A DNA stretch of 64,000 nucleotides from Clostridium_AD sp937920395. Its GTDB lineage: Bacteria; Bacillota; Clostridia; Clostridiales; Clostridiaceae. This document shows, in pieces, positions 33,649 through 42,464 of this stretch (the first letter of the stretch is position 1; each line of letters starts with the position of its first letter). A model generated the notes under the pieces. That model was given only the letters and a program-made list of their open reading frames with translations. It was not told the DNA's origin and did not search any database. Location of the stretch: the NCBI GenBank assembly GCA_052274345.1, contig DAVZGP010000014.1, positions 1-64,000 on the forward strand, read 5' to 3'. The position numbers and the translations under genes are program-made.

Positions 33649-36615
33649 TTAAATCATGAGTATCTCCAAAAGTTCTTCTTTTGTGAGTTTAAAAAGAACA
33701 TCGCTATTTTTAAGTTCCCCAGTAATTACACTCTCAATTAGATCCATTTTGTTTTCTTGAAGTAAAATGATTTTTTCTTCAACAGTCCCTTTAGCAATTA
33801 ATTTAATTACTTCTACTACATTTTTTTGACCAATTCTATGCGCCCTATCTGTAGCTTGATTCTCAACTGCTGGATTCCACCATGGATCAAAATGAATTAC
33901 TAAATTTGCTGATGTTAAATTAAGGCCTGTTCCCCCGGCCTTTAGTGATATTAAAAACACGAATGTTTGACAACTTTTATTAAATTCATCTACCAGATTA
34001 ATTCTATCCTTAGATTTTGTTTTTCCATCTAAATAAAAATATGATATCCCTTTTTCTTTTAGATTTTCTCCTATATTTTTAAGTGCAGATGTGAATTGTG
34101 AAAACAATAATATTTTTCCACCCTCCACCACATGTTTTTGAATAAGTTCTGTTGCAATTTTTATCTTTCCACTTCCCCCTTTATACCCTTCTATTACAAG
34201 TGATGGGTCTAAACATATTTGTCTAAGCCTTGTTAAATAAGAAAAGGCCTCAATTTTCCCCTCCGTATTGTTTTTCATTTTATCCCTAACAACTTTGATA
34301 TAGGCTTTATATACAGCCTTTTGAGATGTAGTCATCTCAACTAAAAATTTCTTTTCTATTTTATCTGGCAATTCCATAAGCACTTCTTTTTTAGTTCTTC
34401 TTAATAAAAAAGGTTTAATAAGTAATTTTAGTTGTTCTAAATCAACCTTTTTTCCAGAGATAAATTTAAGTTCAAAAATTTCTTTGGAATATAAATAATT
34501 TGGCATTACAAAATCAAAGATAGACCAAAGTTCAAATAAATTATTTTCAATAGGTGTGCCAGTTAAAGCATATCTTACTTTAGCTTTAACTTCTTTAATA
34601 ACTTTTGTATTTTGTGCTAAATAATTTTTTATGTTTTGTGCTTCATCTATAAAACAATAATCAAAAACAATATTATCATATTTTTTTAAGTCCATTTTTA
34701 AAGTTCCATAAGTCGTAAGTAATATGTCATACTCATCTAAGTTATTAATTAATTCATGTCTAACTTTCTTGTCTCCATGAACAATTGCAACCTTTAGACT
34801 AGGAGAAAATTTTTCAAGTTCCGCTTTCCAATTATAAATAAGAGAAGTTGGACTAATGATAATAGATTTTTTATTTTCGACGGATAAGAGAAAAGCTATG
34901 GTCTGAACCGTTTTTCCAAGACCCATTTCATCTGCTAATATCCCTCCAAGACCCAAAACACTTAAACTCTTAAGCCACTTGAAACCCTCAATTTGATATT
35001 CACGAAGGTTAGCCTTTAAGTTTACTGGTATCTTTATTTCCATTTTATTTATATCATCATATATATCTCCTATATCCTTTAGTACTTCACGTCCCTTAAT
35101 AAATTTAAATTTATTGTTTTTTATTTTATCTTGTAAATATAATGCCTTATTTTTTTCTATTTTTATCGATCCACTTTCTAACAACTCCTCATCACTTAAT
35201 ACTAATATTAGGTCAAAAAAGTTCCTAACTGTTTCATCTTCAAAATTCAAGAAATTATTGTTCTTAGTTTTATAAAATCTATCATTTCGTTTAAACGAAT
35301 CGAGAGCCTCTTTTAATTCATTATCGTAAATATTGTCTATGCTATAAGAGAACTCATAATAACCATTTTTTTCTTTAATCTCTGCTTTTATATTCTTTGA
35401 ATTATGTATTTTCATATGTTTAAGTCCATTTCCAAAAGTAACATTTCCAAGGGAATAAAGATTATTTTTACTCCTATTTAATATATCAAATAGTTGTTCA
35501 TCTGACCCTATAAAAAGTAACCTTTCCTCTCTTTTTATAAACCTATATTTCTCAAGTTGCATAAGAATTTTGTCCTCAAATTTATAATCACGTGTACTTG
35601 TTTTATAATCACGTGCTATACTATTTTTACTCCTATCATTCTTTAATATATTAATTTTTTCATCACCATAAACTACTAACAAATCACAATAAATATTTGA
35701 ATCAATTTGATATAAATTAAAATCAACCTTTATAAAATTTGTTGCAAAGTTTTTCACTTCTTCACTAATATTTATATTCCTTGTAATTGCACCTAAAAAG
35801 GATATGAGTTTATTATAATTATTTATATTGAGAGCATATAAAATTTCATGATTTTTTCTCAACTTGTCACAAATAACAACATACCTTTGCACCTGATTCT
35901 TTGATGGTAAGTACAACTTCCAATTAAATAAATACACATCATTTTTTTGATTAAGTGGTATTGGAAATTTCTTATGTGTAGTTAACACAAAATGCTCGTC
36001 ACGCCTTTTTAATGTAAATGTCAAAGGTAAATTCTCTTTCACAATTAGCGCTTCAAACTCAAACCCATCATAATTTAATCTGATTTTTTTATTGTTAATT
36101 GCTTCTAAAAAGCTTCTTAAATCACCAGAATCAATTTTTGTTTTTTTCATACCTATTTGATATTGTGCCTCATAATATATAGATTCTTTCTCTACTTTTC
36201 GAACTAATTTTATAATATTACCTAAATCATTCTTATCAGTGTTTTTATAATTTATATTTTCATCTTTCTCTACTTGCTTATCATTGCCTTTTGTCGCTTT
36301 GCTCAAAAAACTATATGCTGTAGCTGTTAGATGATTACACATAAATGAATGACCTACAACAGAAACTTCTTTGAAATCATCACAGGTACATTTTATGCAA
36401 TCTAATTTTCCCTTAGATAAATCTATTGTTATATATGTATTTAATTCTTTTGATTTAGTATCATTCTTAATCTCTCCATAGATATGATACATATTGTTTA
36501 TCTTTTTTCCTTTTATTTTAGTTACAAATCCCATATTAAAAGCCTTTTTACCTTGCCTTCTCATACTTTCTGAAGATGATTTGAATATTATACTTTCTAA
36601 CTCCATTAACTTCAT
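33649..36615 (-). CDS. SWIM zinc-finger SNF2/RapA-family helicase
   Basis: 988 aa superfamily 2 ATPase. Near the N-terminus is a SWIM zinc motif (Cys76, Cys78, Cys93, His95). A bacterial SNF2-associated region follows (about 150-500). The ATPase core begins near 540 with LADEMGLGKTVQTIAFLLS (motif I), DYCFIDEAQNIKN (DEAQ box) and ALTGTPIENNLFELWSIFDF (motif III), and the second RecA lobe has LLFSQFTSAL, ISLKAGGTGLNLTSANLVIH and ATDRAHRIGQ. It probably moves along or remodels DNA-protein complexes; bacterial members are poorly characterised. ATG follows GGAGGTG. Confidence 0.93.
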   Translation of the reverse strand: MKLMELESIIFKSSSESMRRQGKKAFNMGFVTKIKGKKINNMYHIYGEIKNDTKSKELNTYITIDLSKGKLDCIKCTCDDFKEVSVVGHSFMCNHLTATAYSFLSKATKGNDKQVEKDENINYKNTDKNDLGNIIKLVRKVEKESIYYEAQYQIGMKKTKIDSGDLRSFLEAINNKKIRLNYDGFEFEALIVKENLPLTFTLKRRDEHFVLTTHKKFPIPLNQKNDVYLFNWKLYLPSKNQVQRYVVICDKLRKNHEILYALNINNYNKLISFLGAITRNINISEEVKNFATNFIKVDFNLYQIDSNIYCDLLVVYGDEKINILKNDRSKNSIARDYKTSTRDYKFEDKILMQLEKYRFIKREERLLFIGSDEQLFDILNRSKNNLYSLGNVTFGNGLKHMKIHNSKNIKAEIKEKNGYYEFSYSIDNIYDNELKEALDSFKRNDRFYKTKNNNFLNFEDETVRNFFDLILVLSDEELLESGSIKIEKNKALYLQDKIKNNKFKFIKGREVLKDIGDIYDDINKMEIKIPVNLKANLREYQIEGFKWLKSLSVLGLGGILADEMGLGKTVQTIAFLLSVENKKSIIISPTSLIYNWKAELEKFSPSLKVAIVHGDKKVRHELINNLDEYDILLTTYGTLKMDLKKYDNIVFDYCFIDEAQNIKNYLAQNTKVIKEVKAKVRYALTGTPIENNLFELWSIFDFVMPNYLYSKEIFELKFISGKKVDLEQLKLLIKPFLLRRTKKEVLMELPDKIEKKFLVEMTTSQKAVYKAYIKVVRDKMKNNTEGKIEAFSYLTRLRQICLDPSLVIEGYKGGSGKIKIATELIQKHVVEGGKILLFSQFTSALKNIGENLKEKGISYFYLDGKTKSKDRINLVDEFNKSCQTFVFLISLKAGGTGLNLTSANLVIHFDPWWNPAVENQATDRAHRIGQKNVVEVIKLIAKGTVEEKIILLQENKMDLIESVITGELKNSDVLFKLTKEELLEILMI

Positions 36616-36735
36616 TTTTAAATCACCTCCAATTTAATAATAATCACACAATAGCATATATTAAGCGAACTAAGTTATTATATGCTATAATAATTATAGC
36701 ACTTAAGGGAAAATAGGATAAGAAATCGTTATCAT

Positions 36736-36764
36736 TTGCATATTTTACCTTATCATGTTATAAT
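36736..36764 (+). promoter_or_regulatory. Sigma-A type promoter of the 3D-domain gene
   Basis: TTGCAT (36736-36741), a 17-base spacer and TATAAT (36759-36764). Transcription would start near 36771, leaving a leader of about 170 bases. Confidence 0.7.
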
Positions 36765-36778
36765 GTAAATACAATAAT

Positions 36779-36916
36779 TACCAATACATTTATTGGTATA
36801 AGTATACATGACTCCCCTACTGCTCATGCATCGTATGAGAGCGCTCTTAATTTTAATACACCCAAGAGTACTGTAGACCTAAGTAGTTAGGCATTTGTAA
36901 TAATAAATTAATGCCT
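36779..36916 (+). promoter_or_regulatory. Structured 5' leader of the 3D-domain gene
   Basis: The leader holds an 8-bp hairpin TACCAATA/TATTGGTA (36779-36798), a 5-bp hairpin CTCAT/ATGAG (36823-36839) overlapping a palindrome AGAGCGCTCT, and two mutually exclusive stems: CCTAA/TTAGG (36878-36891) and AGGCATT/AATGCCT (36889-36916). This could be a riboswitch-like or protein-binding leader. I could not match it to a known class, including the c-di-AMP riboswitch often found before such genes. Confidence 0.4.
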
Positions 36917-36939
36917 TATACTGAAATTAATAATAGGAG

Positions 36940-38013
36940 ATGATTTTTATATTTAGATTTATGAAAGGTAGACGAATAAAATTTGTAATTGGCTTTATAT
37001 TGGTAGCAATAATTACAACTTCAACTATTTTTGTATGCTTCATTAGAAAAAATATTACGGTAGTTATAGACGGTAAATCAACTAATCTTGTGACTTATCA
37101 AAAGACATTTGGTAATGCTCTAAAAAAATCAGGTATAACTATAGACGTAAAAGATAAGCTTGATAAAGCACTAAATTCCGAAATACAAAACAACGGTGTT
37201 ATAAAAATAACTCGTGCTGTAAATGTTACAGTCTTTGTGGATAATAAAGAGCTTAATATTAAATCCGCTGAAAAAGATGTTGCTTTAATGTTAAATTCAC
37301 AACAAATAGTAATTAACCCCACGGATAAAATTTCTCCTTCAAAAGAAACGAAATTATCTAGTAATTTAGGAATAATCGTAACTAGGGTTAATTCAAAAAC
37401 AATAAAGCAGTCTAAACCTGTTGATTTTAAAACTGTTATTAAGAAAAATAATGGTATATTAAAATCTAAAAGAACAGTTTCACAAAATGGAGTAAAGGGT
37501 GTAAAAAGTATTACACTAAACGTTATTTATGAAGATGGAAAAGAAGTAACTAGAAAAGTTGTTAAAGAAACCTTAGTTAAGCAACCTAAAAATAAAATTA
37601 TAGTTCAAGGTACTATGCCAGCAGTATCATTTTCAAGGGGATCATCAATTTCAAGAGAATCCTCTATCCCCAAAGCAACACCTATCTCTTCAAGAAGTAC
37701 TTCATACTCAAATAAATCCGGAAAAACTTTTTCTGTAAAAACTACTGCTTACTCACCATCTGGTGGAGCCAATAGTGCTTATACTGCTTCAGGACGAAAA
37801 GCTTTAAGAAGCCCCAGTGGATATAGTACTGTAGCTGTAGATCCAAGTGTCATACCTCTCGGAACAAGATTGTATATAGAGGGTTATGGAGATGCTATTG
37901 CAGCTGATACAGGTTCAGCAATAAAAGGGAATTTCATAGATTTATATTTTAATACTAACAATGAAGCCTGCAGTTGGGGTGTAAGATATTTGAAGGTACA
38001 CATAATAAACTAA
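36940..38013 (+). CDS. Cell-wall active protein with DUF348, G5 and 3D domains (YabE-like)
   Basis: 357 aa. One N-terminal membrane anchor (about 12-32), DUF348-like repeats (about 36-135), a G5 domain (about 140-225), a serine-rich linker and a C-terminal 3D domain (about 265-357) with the three aspartates in VAVDPSVIPLG, AIAADTGSA and NFIDLYF. 3D domains are found in lytic transglycosylase-like enzymes (MltA fold) that cut peptidoglycan, such as the resuscitation-type YabE proteins. The start is unclear: the ATG at 36940 lies directly against AGGAG, while the next ATG (36961) is 21 bases from it. Confidence 0.85.
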   Translation: MIFIFRFMKGRRIKFVIGFILVAIITTSTIFVCFIRKNITVVIDGKSTNLVTYQKTFGNALKKSGITIDVKDKLDKALNSEIQNNGVIKITRAVNVTVFVDNKELNIKSAEKDVALMLNSQQIVINPTDKISPSKETKLSSNLGIIVTRVNSKTIKQSKPVDFKTVIKKNNGILKSKRTVSQNGVKGVKSITLNVIYEDGKEVTRKVVKETLVKQPKNKIIVQGTMPAVSFSRGSSISRESSIPKATPISSRSTSYSNKSGKTFSVKTTAYSPSGGANSAYTASGRKALRSPSGYSTVAVDPSVIPLGTRLYIEGYGDAIAADTGSAIKGNFIDLYFNTNNEACSWGVRYLKVHIIN

Positions 38014-38020
38014 ATATTAT

Positions 38021-38057
38021 AAACCCTACAAAAGATATTTTTTCTGTTGTAGGGTTT
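38021..38057 (+). terminator. Intrinsic terminator of the 3D-domain gene
   Basis: Ten-base-pair stem AAACCCTACA / TGTAGGGTTT followed by ATATTTTTTCT, 8 bases past the stop codon. Confidence 0.9.
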
Positions 38058-38072
38058 ATATTTTTTCTCAAT

Positions 38073-38101
38073 TTGACATAGCAATTAAAATATAGTAGAC
38101 T
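38073..38101 (+). promoter_or_regulatory. Promoter of the queuosine operon
   Basis: TTGACA (38073-38078), a 17-base spacer and TAGACT (38096-38101). The start point would be near 38108, some 17 bases before the preQ1 riboswitch. Confidence 0.7.
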
Positions 38102-38124
38102 TTTATTAATGTAAAACTTAAATA

Positions 38125-38166
38125 AGACAGTTCTAAACCATCCTGTCTATAAACAAAACTAGGACG
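38125..38166 (+). ncRNA. preQ1-I riboswitch
   Basis: P1 stem AGACAG / CTGTCT (38125-38130 with 38143-38148) encloses the loop TTCTAAACCATC and is followed by the A-rich tail ATAAACAAAACTAGGA, which can fold back so that its CTAG pairs with the loop, the H-type pseudoknot of class I preQ1 aptamers. Compare the Bacillus subtilis queC leader: the same loop start UUCUA and tail ACUA. It is directly followed by a terminator, so it should switch the operon off when preQ1 is present. Confidence 0.87.
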
Positions 38167-38167
38167 T

Positions 38168-38194
38168 AACTACCGTTTTAGGGTAGTTTTTTTT
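38168..38194 (+). terminator. Riboswitch expression-platform terminator
   Basis: Stem AACTACC / GGTAGTT (38168-38174 with 38182-38188) continuing into eight T. It starts 2-4 bases after the preQ1 aptamer tail. A second stretch, AACGGTTAG near 38203, could pair with the upstream half of this stem. Confidence 0.85.
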
Positions 38195-38240
38195 GTTTAC
38201 TAACGGTTAGGACCTTTTTTATTTTTTAGGAGGATTTATA

Positions 38241-39263
38241 ATGAAAAAAATTGGTTTAACAACTACTGTTCCAGTAGAAATTCTAATTGCAGCAGGTTAT
38301 ACACCTGTTGATTTAAATAATATTTTTATAACCTCAAATGACTATTTGAAATATATAGATATTGCAGAAAGAGATGGTTTTCCTAGGAGTTTGTGTACCT
38401 GGATAAAGGGTATTTATGGAGCCTGTTTGCAAAATGGCATAAAAGAGATAGTCGGCGTTGTTGAGGGTGATTGTTCTAATACAAAAGCCCTTATTGAAGT
38501 ACTTGAACTTCGAGGAATAAAGGTCTATCCGTTTTCATTTCCCCACAGTCACAAGTTAGAGGATGTAGAACATGCAATAAAAAAGTTTATGAATCTCTTT
38601 AATGTAACAATAAAAGAAGTTGAACTAGTAAGACTTAAGCTCAATGCAACTCGCTCCTTAGTTAAAGAAATTGATCAATTAACATATATAGATAATAAAG
38701 CAACAGGCTTTGAAAATCATCTTTATCAAGTAAGTTCAAGTGATTTTAATTGTAATATAGATGCTTTTGACGTTGAACTAAAGAATATTATTTGTGAAAT
38801 AAAAAGTAGAACCCCAATTGTTAGAAAACTTCGCCTTGGGTATATTGGCGTCCCTCCTATGACTCCAGATATATACACATTTGTTGAAAATCTTAATGCT
38901 AGTTTTGTATACAATGAGGTTCAAAGAGAATTTGCTTTTCCAAGAGCTAATGATGCCCTGGATATATATCATCAATATTATGATTATACTTATCCTTATG
39001 ATACTAATTTTAGAATTATAGAACTCCGTAAACAAATAGACAGGCGAAAGTTAGATGGAATAATCCACTACTCTCAAGCATTTTGCTATAGAGCAGTGAC
39101 GGATATTGTTTTAAAGGAAAATTTGAATATTCCCATATTAAATATTGAAGGTGACAAATTAAACGTCTTAGATGCAAGAACAAAACTTAGATTAGAAGCC
39201 TTTCTTGATATGTTACTTGACTTAAAGACATACAGCAAGGAGGCTAAAAAATGCGAGTACTAG
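38241..39263 (+). CDS. HgdB/double-cubane-type Fe-S reductase (2-hydroxyacyl-CoA dehydratase family)
   Basis: 340 aa protein of the HgdB/BcrC/DCCP family, in which an Fe-S cluster receives very low-potential electrons from an ATP-driven activator. Cysteines at 52 (SLCTWIKG), 62, 78 (EGDCSN) and 282 (AFCYRA) fit family cluster ligands. Members with CoA substrates normally come as two subunits (HgdA and HgdB); here only one is encoded, as in the double-cubane reductases. It is the first gene of a preQ1-controlled operon with queD, queE, folE and queC, and overlaps its activator gene by 13 bases. I infer a redox step in preQ1/queuosine metabolism rather than amino-acid fermentation. Good AGGAGG site. 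Confidence 0.8.
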   Translation: MKKIGLTTTVPVEILIAAGYTPVDLNNIFITSNDYLKYIDIAERDGFPRSLCTWIKGIYGACLQNGIKEIVGVVEGDCSNTKALIEVLELRGIKVYPFSFPHSHKLEDVEHAIKKFMNLFNVTIKEVELVRLKLNATRSLVKEIDQLTYIDNKATGFENHLYQVSSSDFNCNIDAFDVELKNIICEIKSRTPIVRKLRLGYIGVPPMTPDIYTFVENLNASFVYNEVQREFAFPRANDALDIYHQYYDYTYPYDTNFRIIELRKQIDRRKLDGIIHYSQAFCYRAVTDIVLKENLNIPILNIEGDKLNVLDARTKLRLEAFLDMLLDLKTYSKEAKKCEY

Positions 39264-40009
39264 GTATAGACCTTGGAAGCCGCGAGGTTAAAATAGTTTT
39301 AATAGAAGACAATAAAATAATACAAAAAAATAAAGTAAGCACCATGAGTTTTTACAGAAATTACTGCAAATTCAATGGTAAGATTATTGTTGATTTAGAA
39401 AAACTTGATATTGGTCGTATTGATAAAGCAGTTTCTACAGGTTATGGTAAAAACAATACTGATTTAGCATTATTTTCTCAGATAAATGAGGTAAAAGCTC
39501 ATGTTTATGGAGGTTTTTATCAAACCGGCTTAAAGGATTTTATACTTTTAGATATAGGTGGTCAAGATGTTAAAATTGTAAAAGTAGAAAAAGGCATTAC
39601 AACAGACCTAGAACTTAATGAAAAATGTGCTGCATCTTGTGGTAGATATTTAGAAAACATGGCAAACGTACTAGAAGTATCACTGGGCGAGATGAGTAAA
39701 CATTACGCGAATGCCATAGAACTTAATTCAACTTGCGCTGTATTTTCTGAATCAGAATTAATTGGCAAAATAGCCGAAGGTGTAAGTATAGAAAGTTTGT
39801 GCTCTAGCGTTAATTACTCCCTATACAAAAGGCTTTTACCACTACTTAGTAGATTCCGTGGTAAAAAATTAATTTTAACTGGCGGGGTTGCTAGTAATAT
39901 TGCAATTGAAAAATATTTAAGTAACAATTACGACGAAATAGTATCCATAAAAGAACCTCAATTTAATGGGGCCATTGGATGTTGTTATTATGGGAGTAAA
40001 TTTTTATAG
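39251..40009 (+). CDS. ATP-dependent activator (HgdC/BcrAD/BadFG family)
   Basis: 252 aa actin-fold ATPase. GIDLGSREVKIVLIED and LLDIGGQDVKIVKVEK are its phosphate loops and ILTGGVASNIAIE closes the site. Cys126 (EKCAASCGRYLE) and Cys162 (STCAVFSESELIG) are the ligands that hold the [4Fe-4S] cluster between two subunits; an extra Cys130 replaces the usual Thr in CAAGTGRF. It transfers single electrons, at the cost of ATP, to its partner encoded just upstream. Member of the queuosine operon. Confidence 0.87.
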   Translation: MRVLGIDLGSREVKIVLIEDNKIIQKNKVSTMSFYRNYCKFNGKIIVDLEKLDIGRIDKAVSTGYGKNNTDLALFSQINEVKAHVYGGFYQTGLKDFILLDIGGQDVKIVKVEKGITTDLELNEKCAASCGRYLENMANVLEVSLGEMSKHYANAIELNSTCAVFSESELIGKIAEGVSIESLCSSVNYSLYKRLLPLLSRFRGKKLILTGGVASNIAIEKYLSNNYDEIVSIKEPQFNGAIGCCYYGSKFL

Positions 40010-40063
40010 ACTCTCTAATTTAATATATTAAGTTTATTATAAATTTTAGGAGGAATGTTCCAT

Positions 40064-40495
40064 ATGTATATTTTGAAATCAGAACATAGCTTTGACAGTG
40101 CTCATTTTCTTTCTGAATACGATGGTAAGTGTGCAAACATTCATGGTCATAGATGGAAAGTTGAAGTTGAAGTCCAATCAGAAAACTTAACAAAAGGTGG
40201 TCAATTGGAAGGGATGGTAATAGATTTTGGCGATTTAAAAAGAGATGTTAAATCTATGGCTGACTCTTATGACCATGCTCTAATTGTACAAATAGGAAGC
40301 ATGAGAGATGAGACTCTAAATTGTATAAAACAGGACGGATTTAAAGTAATACTTGTTGATTTTAGAACAACAGCTGAAAACTTTGCAAAATTTTTCTTTA
40401 AACAAATGAAAAATAAAGGATATAATGTAAAACGAACCACCGTTTATGAAACACCTAATAATAGTGCATCATATGAAGAAAGCGAGGCGCATTAA
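40064..40495 (+). CDS. queD: 6-carboxytetrahydropterin synthase QueD
   Basis: 143 aa PTPS-family enzyme: 7,8-dihydroneopterin triphosphate to 6-carboxy-5,6,7,8-tetrahydropterin. Zinc histidines His14, His27 and His29 (DSAHFL, IHGHR) and catalytic Cys23 (GKCANIHGH) are present. The ATG at 40064 has AGGAGG 10 bases ahead; the one at 40055 is only 1 base from it. Second step of 7-deazaguanine synthesis; followed at once by queE. Confidence 0.93.
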   Translation: MYILKSEHSFDSAHFLSEYDGKCANIHGHRWKVEVEVQSENLTKGGQLEGMVIDFGDLKRDVKSMADSYDHALIVQIGSMRDETLNCIKQDGFKVILVDFRTTAENFAKFFFKQMKNKGYNVKRTTVYETPNNSASYEESEAH

Positions 40496-40496
40496 A

Positions 40497-41162
40497 GTGG
40501 AATACAAAGTAGTTGAAAAATTTATAAGTGTTAATGGTGAAGGTCCACTATCAGGACAACTTGTAGTATTTATAAGATTTGCAGGTTGTAACCTTAATTG
40601 TGGCTACTGTGATACTACTTGGGCTAATAATGAAGATGCCCTTTATGATCTTATGACGCCTGGCGATATATACAAGTACATAAAGTCTACCCAAATTCGA
40701 AATGTAACCTTAACTGGTGGTGAACCACTATTACAAAAGGGAATTATAGAACTCTTAAAAGTATTGAGTAATGATGACTCCATTCATGTTGAAATTGAAA
40801 CTAATGGCAGTATTAATTTAGGTGAGTTTTCAAATATAGACAACCCACCAAGCTTTAATATGGATTATAAACTACCAGCAAGTGGTATGGAAGAATCAAT
40901 GGATTCAAATAACTTTGCTTATTTAACTTATAAAGATACAGTTAAGTTTGTAGCTAGTAGCATGGTAGATTTACAAAGAGCCAAATATATAATAGATAAA
41001 TATGAATTAACAAATAAAACAAATGTATATATTAGTCCAGTATTTGGACAAATTGACCTAGAAGATATTGTTGAATTTATGAAAAGTAATAAAATGAATG
41101 GTGTTAATCTTCAAGTTCAACTTCATAAAATCATTTGGGATCCAAATAAGAGAGGTGTATAA
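40497..41162 (+). CDS. queE: 7-carboxy-7-deazaguanine synthase QueE
   Basis: 221 aa radical SAM enzyme that rearranges carboxytetrahydropterin to CDG. The SAM cluster is Cys31, Cys35, Cys38 (CNLNCGYCDTTWA), followed by TLTGGEPLLQ. It starts at GTG 40497, one base after the queD stop, with GAGG 9 bases ahead; a longer ORF from 40446 would overlap queD heavily. NGEGPLSGQLVVFIR at the start is typical of QueE. Confidence 0.93.
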   Translation: MEYKVVEKFISVNGEGPLSGQLVVFIRFAGCNLNCGYCDTTWANNEDALYDLMTPGDIYKYIKSTQIRNVTLTGGEPLLQKGIIELLKVLSNDDSIHVEIETNGSINLGEFSNIDNPPSFNMDYKLPASGMEESMDSNNFAYLTYKDTVKFVASSMVDLQRAKYIIDKYELTNKTNVYISPVFGQIDLEDIVEFMKSNKMNGVNLQVQLHKIIWDPNKRGV

Positions 41163-41165
41163 ATT

Positions 41166-41756
41166 ATGGCGATTGATACAAAAGCAATTGAAAAGCATAT
41201 AAGAGGTATTTTAATAGCATTAGGTGATGACCCAACGCGTGAAGGACTTATAGATACCCCTAAGCGTGTAGCTAAAATGTACGAAGAAGTATTTGCTGGC
41301 ATGTGTTACAGCAACGCTGAAATTGCTAATATGTTTAATACAACATTTGTTGATGATTTAATAGTTAAAGATGATTCGCGTGATATTGTTATAATGAAAA
41401 ATATACAAATTTTTAGTCATTGTGAACACCATTTAGCCCTTATGTATGATATGAAAGTAACAGTAGCATACGTTCCTAATAAAAAGATTATTGGGCTAAG
41501 TAAAATAGCAAGAATAGCTGATATGGTGGGTCGAAGACTTCAACTCCAAGAAAGAATAGGAACAGATATTGCAGAGATTATGGAAATAGTAACAGCATCG
41601 AAAGACATAGCTGTTATTATAGAAGGTGAACATGCCTGCATGACTACTCGTGGAATAAAAAAACCAGGCACTAAAACAATGACAACTACCTATAGAGGAA
41701 GATTTAATACTGACGTAATTTTAAATAATAAATTAATGATGCTTTACACTAAATAA
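41166..41756 (+). CDS. folE: GTP cyclohydrolase I
   Basis: 196 aa enzyme that opens GTP to 7,8-dihydroneopterin triphosphate, the first step of both folate and queuosine synthesis. Zinc ligands Cys86, His89 (FSHCEHHLALM) and Cys158 (GEHACMTTRG) are intact, as is GLSKIARI. Its place between queE and queC shows that this copy feeds queuosine. GAGAGGTG precedes the ATG. Confidence 0.95.
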   Translation: MAIDTKAIEKHIRGILIALGDDPTREGLIDTPKRVAKMYEEVFAGMCYSNAEIANMFNTTFVDDLIVKDDSRDIVIMKNIQIFSHCEHHLALMYDMKVTVAYVPNKKIIGLSKIARIADMVGRRLQLQERIGTDIAEIMEIVTASKDIAVIIEGEHACMTTRGIKKPGTKTMTTTYRGRFNTDVILNNKLMMLYTK

Positions 41757-41792
41757 ATGATATCTAAAACAAATTAAAGGAGTCTGTAAATT

Positions 41793-42461
41793 ATGAATAA
41801 AGAAAAAGCAGTAGTAGTATTCAGTGGTGGCCAAGATAGCACTACTTGTTTATTTTGGGCATTAAAAAAATATAAGGAAGTTATAGCTGTATCTTTTGAT
41901 TATGGTCAGAAACATATATTAGAACTTGAATGTGCAAAAACTATATGCAAAGAGCATGATGTTGAATTTCATGTTTTAGATTTACATTTACTTAATCAGT
42001 TAGCTCCAAATTCCTTAACAAGAAAAGATATGAAAGTTGATGAATCAGCTCCTACTAATGGTGTTCCCAATTCTTTTGTAGATGGACGTAACTTATTGTT
42101 TTTAACTTTTGTAGCCGTATTTGCAAAGCAAAGAGGTATAAATAATATAATAACCGGTGTATCTCAAAGTGATTTTAGTGGATATCCCGATTGCCGAGAT
42201 GTGTTTATTAAGTCCTTAAATGTAACCTTAAATTTAGCTATGGGTTATGATTTTGTAATTGAAACCCCCTTGATGTGGATTAACAAAGCAGAAACTTGGA
42301 AAATGGCTTATGATTTAGGTGTGCTTGATGTGGTCAAAGAGCAAACATTAACTTGTTATAATGGTATAAAAGGTAACGGTTGTGGAGACTGTCCCTCTTG
42401 TAAACTAAGAAAAAAAGGATATTTAGAATTCAAAGAAAAATATTTGGTACAAAAAAAATAA
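41793..42461 (+). CDS. queC: 7-cyano-7-deazaguanine synthase QueC
   Basis: 222 aa PP-loop ATPase that turns CDG to preQ0 with ammonia and ATP. The PP-loop is FSGGQDSTTC (10-19). The zinc cysteines are at the end (CYNGIKGNGCGDCPSC). Last gene of the operon before a terminator. queF, which usually ends such operons by reducing preQ0 to preQ1, is not present here or elsewhere in the window. Confidence 0.95.
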   Translation: MNKEKAVVVFSGGQDSTTCLFWALKKYKEVIAVSFDYGQKHILELECAKTICKEHDVEFHVLDLHLLNQLAPNSLTRKDMKVDESAPTNGVPNSFVDGRNLLFLTFVAVFAKQRGINNIITGVSQSDFSGYPDCRDVFIKSLNVTLNLAMGYDFVIETPLMWINKAETWKMAYDLGVLDVVKEQTLTCYNGIKGNGCGDCPSCKLRKKGYLEFKEKYLVQKK

Positions 42462-42464
42462 AAC

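Noticed and set aside
36771..36939. c-di-AMP (ydaO) riboswitch before the 3D-domain gene
   Set aside because: Such riboswitches often precede these genes, but the conserved blocks could not be found.
38241..40009. Amino-acid-fermentation 2-hydroxyacyl-CoA dehydratase
   Set aside because: There is only one HgdA/B-type subunit, no CoA-transferase or acyl-CoA dehydrogenase nearby, and the genes are under a preQ1 riboswitch with queuosine genes.
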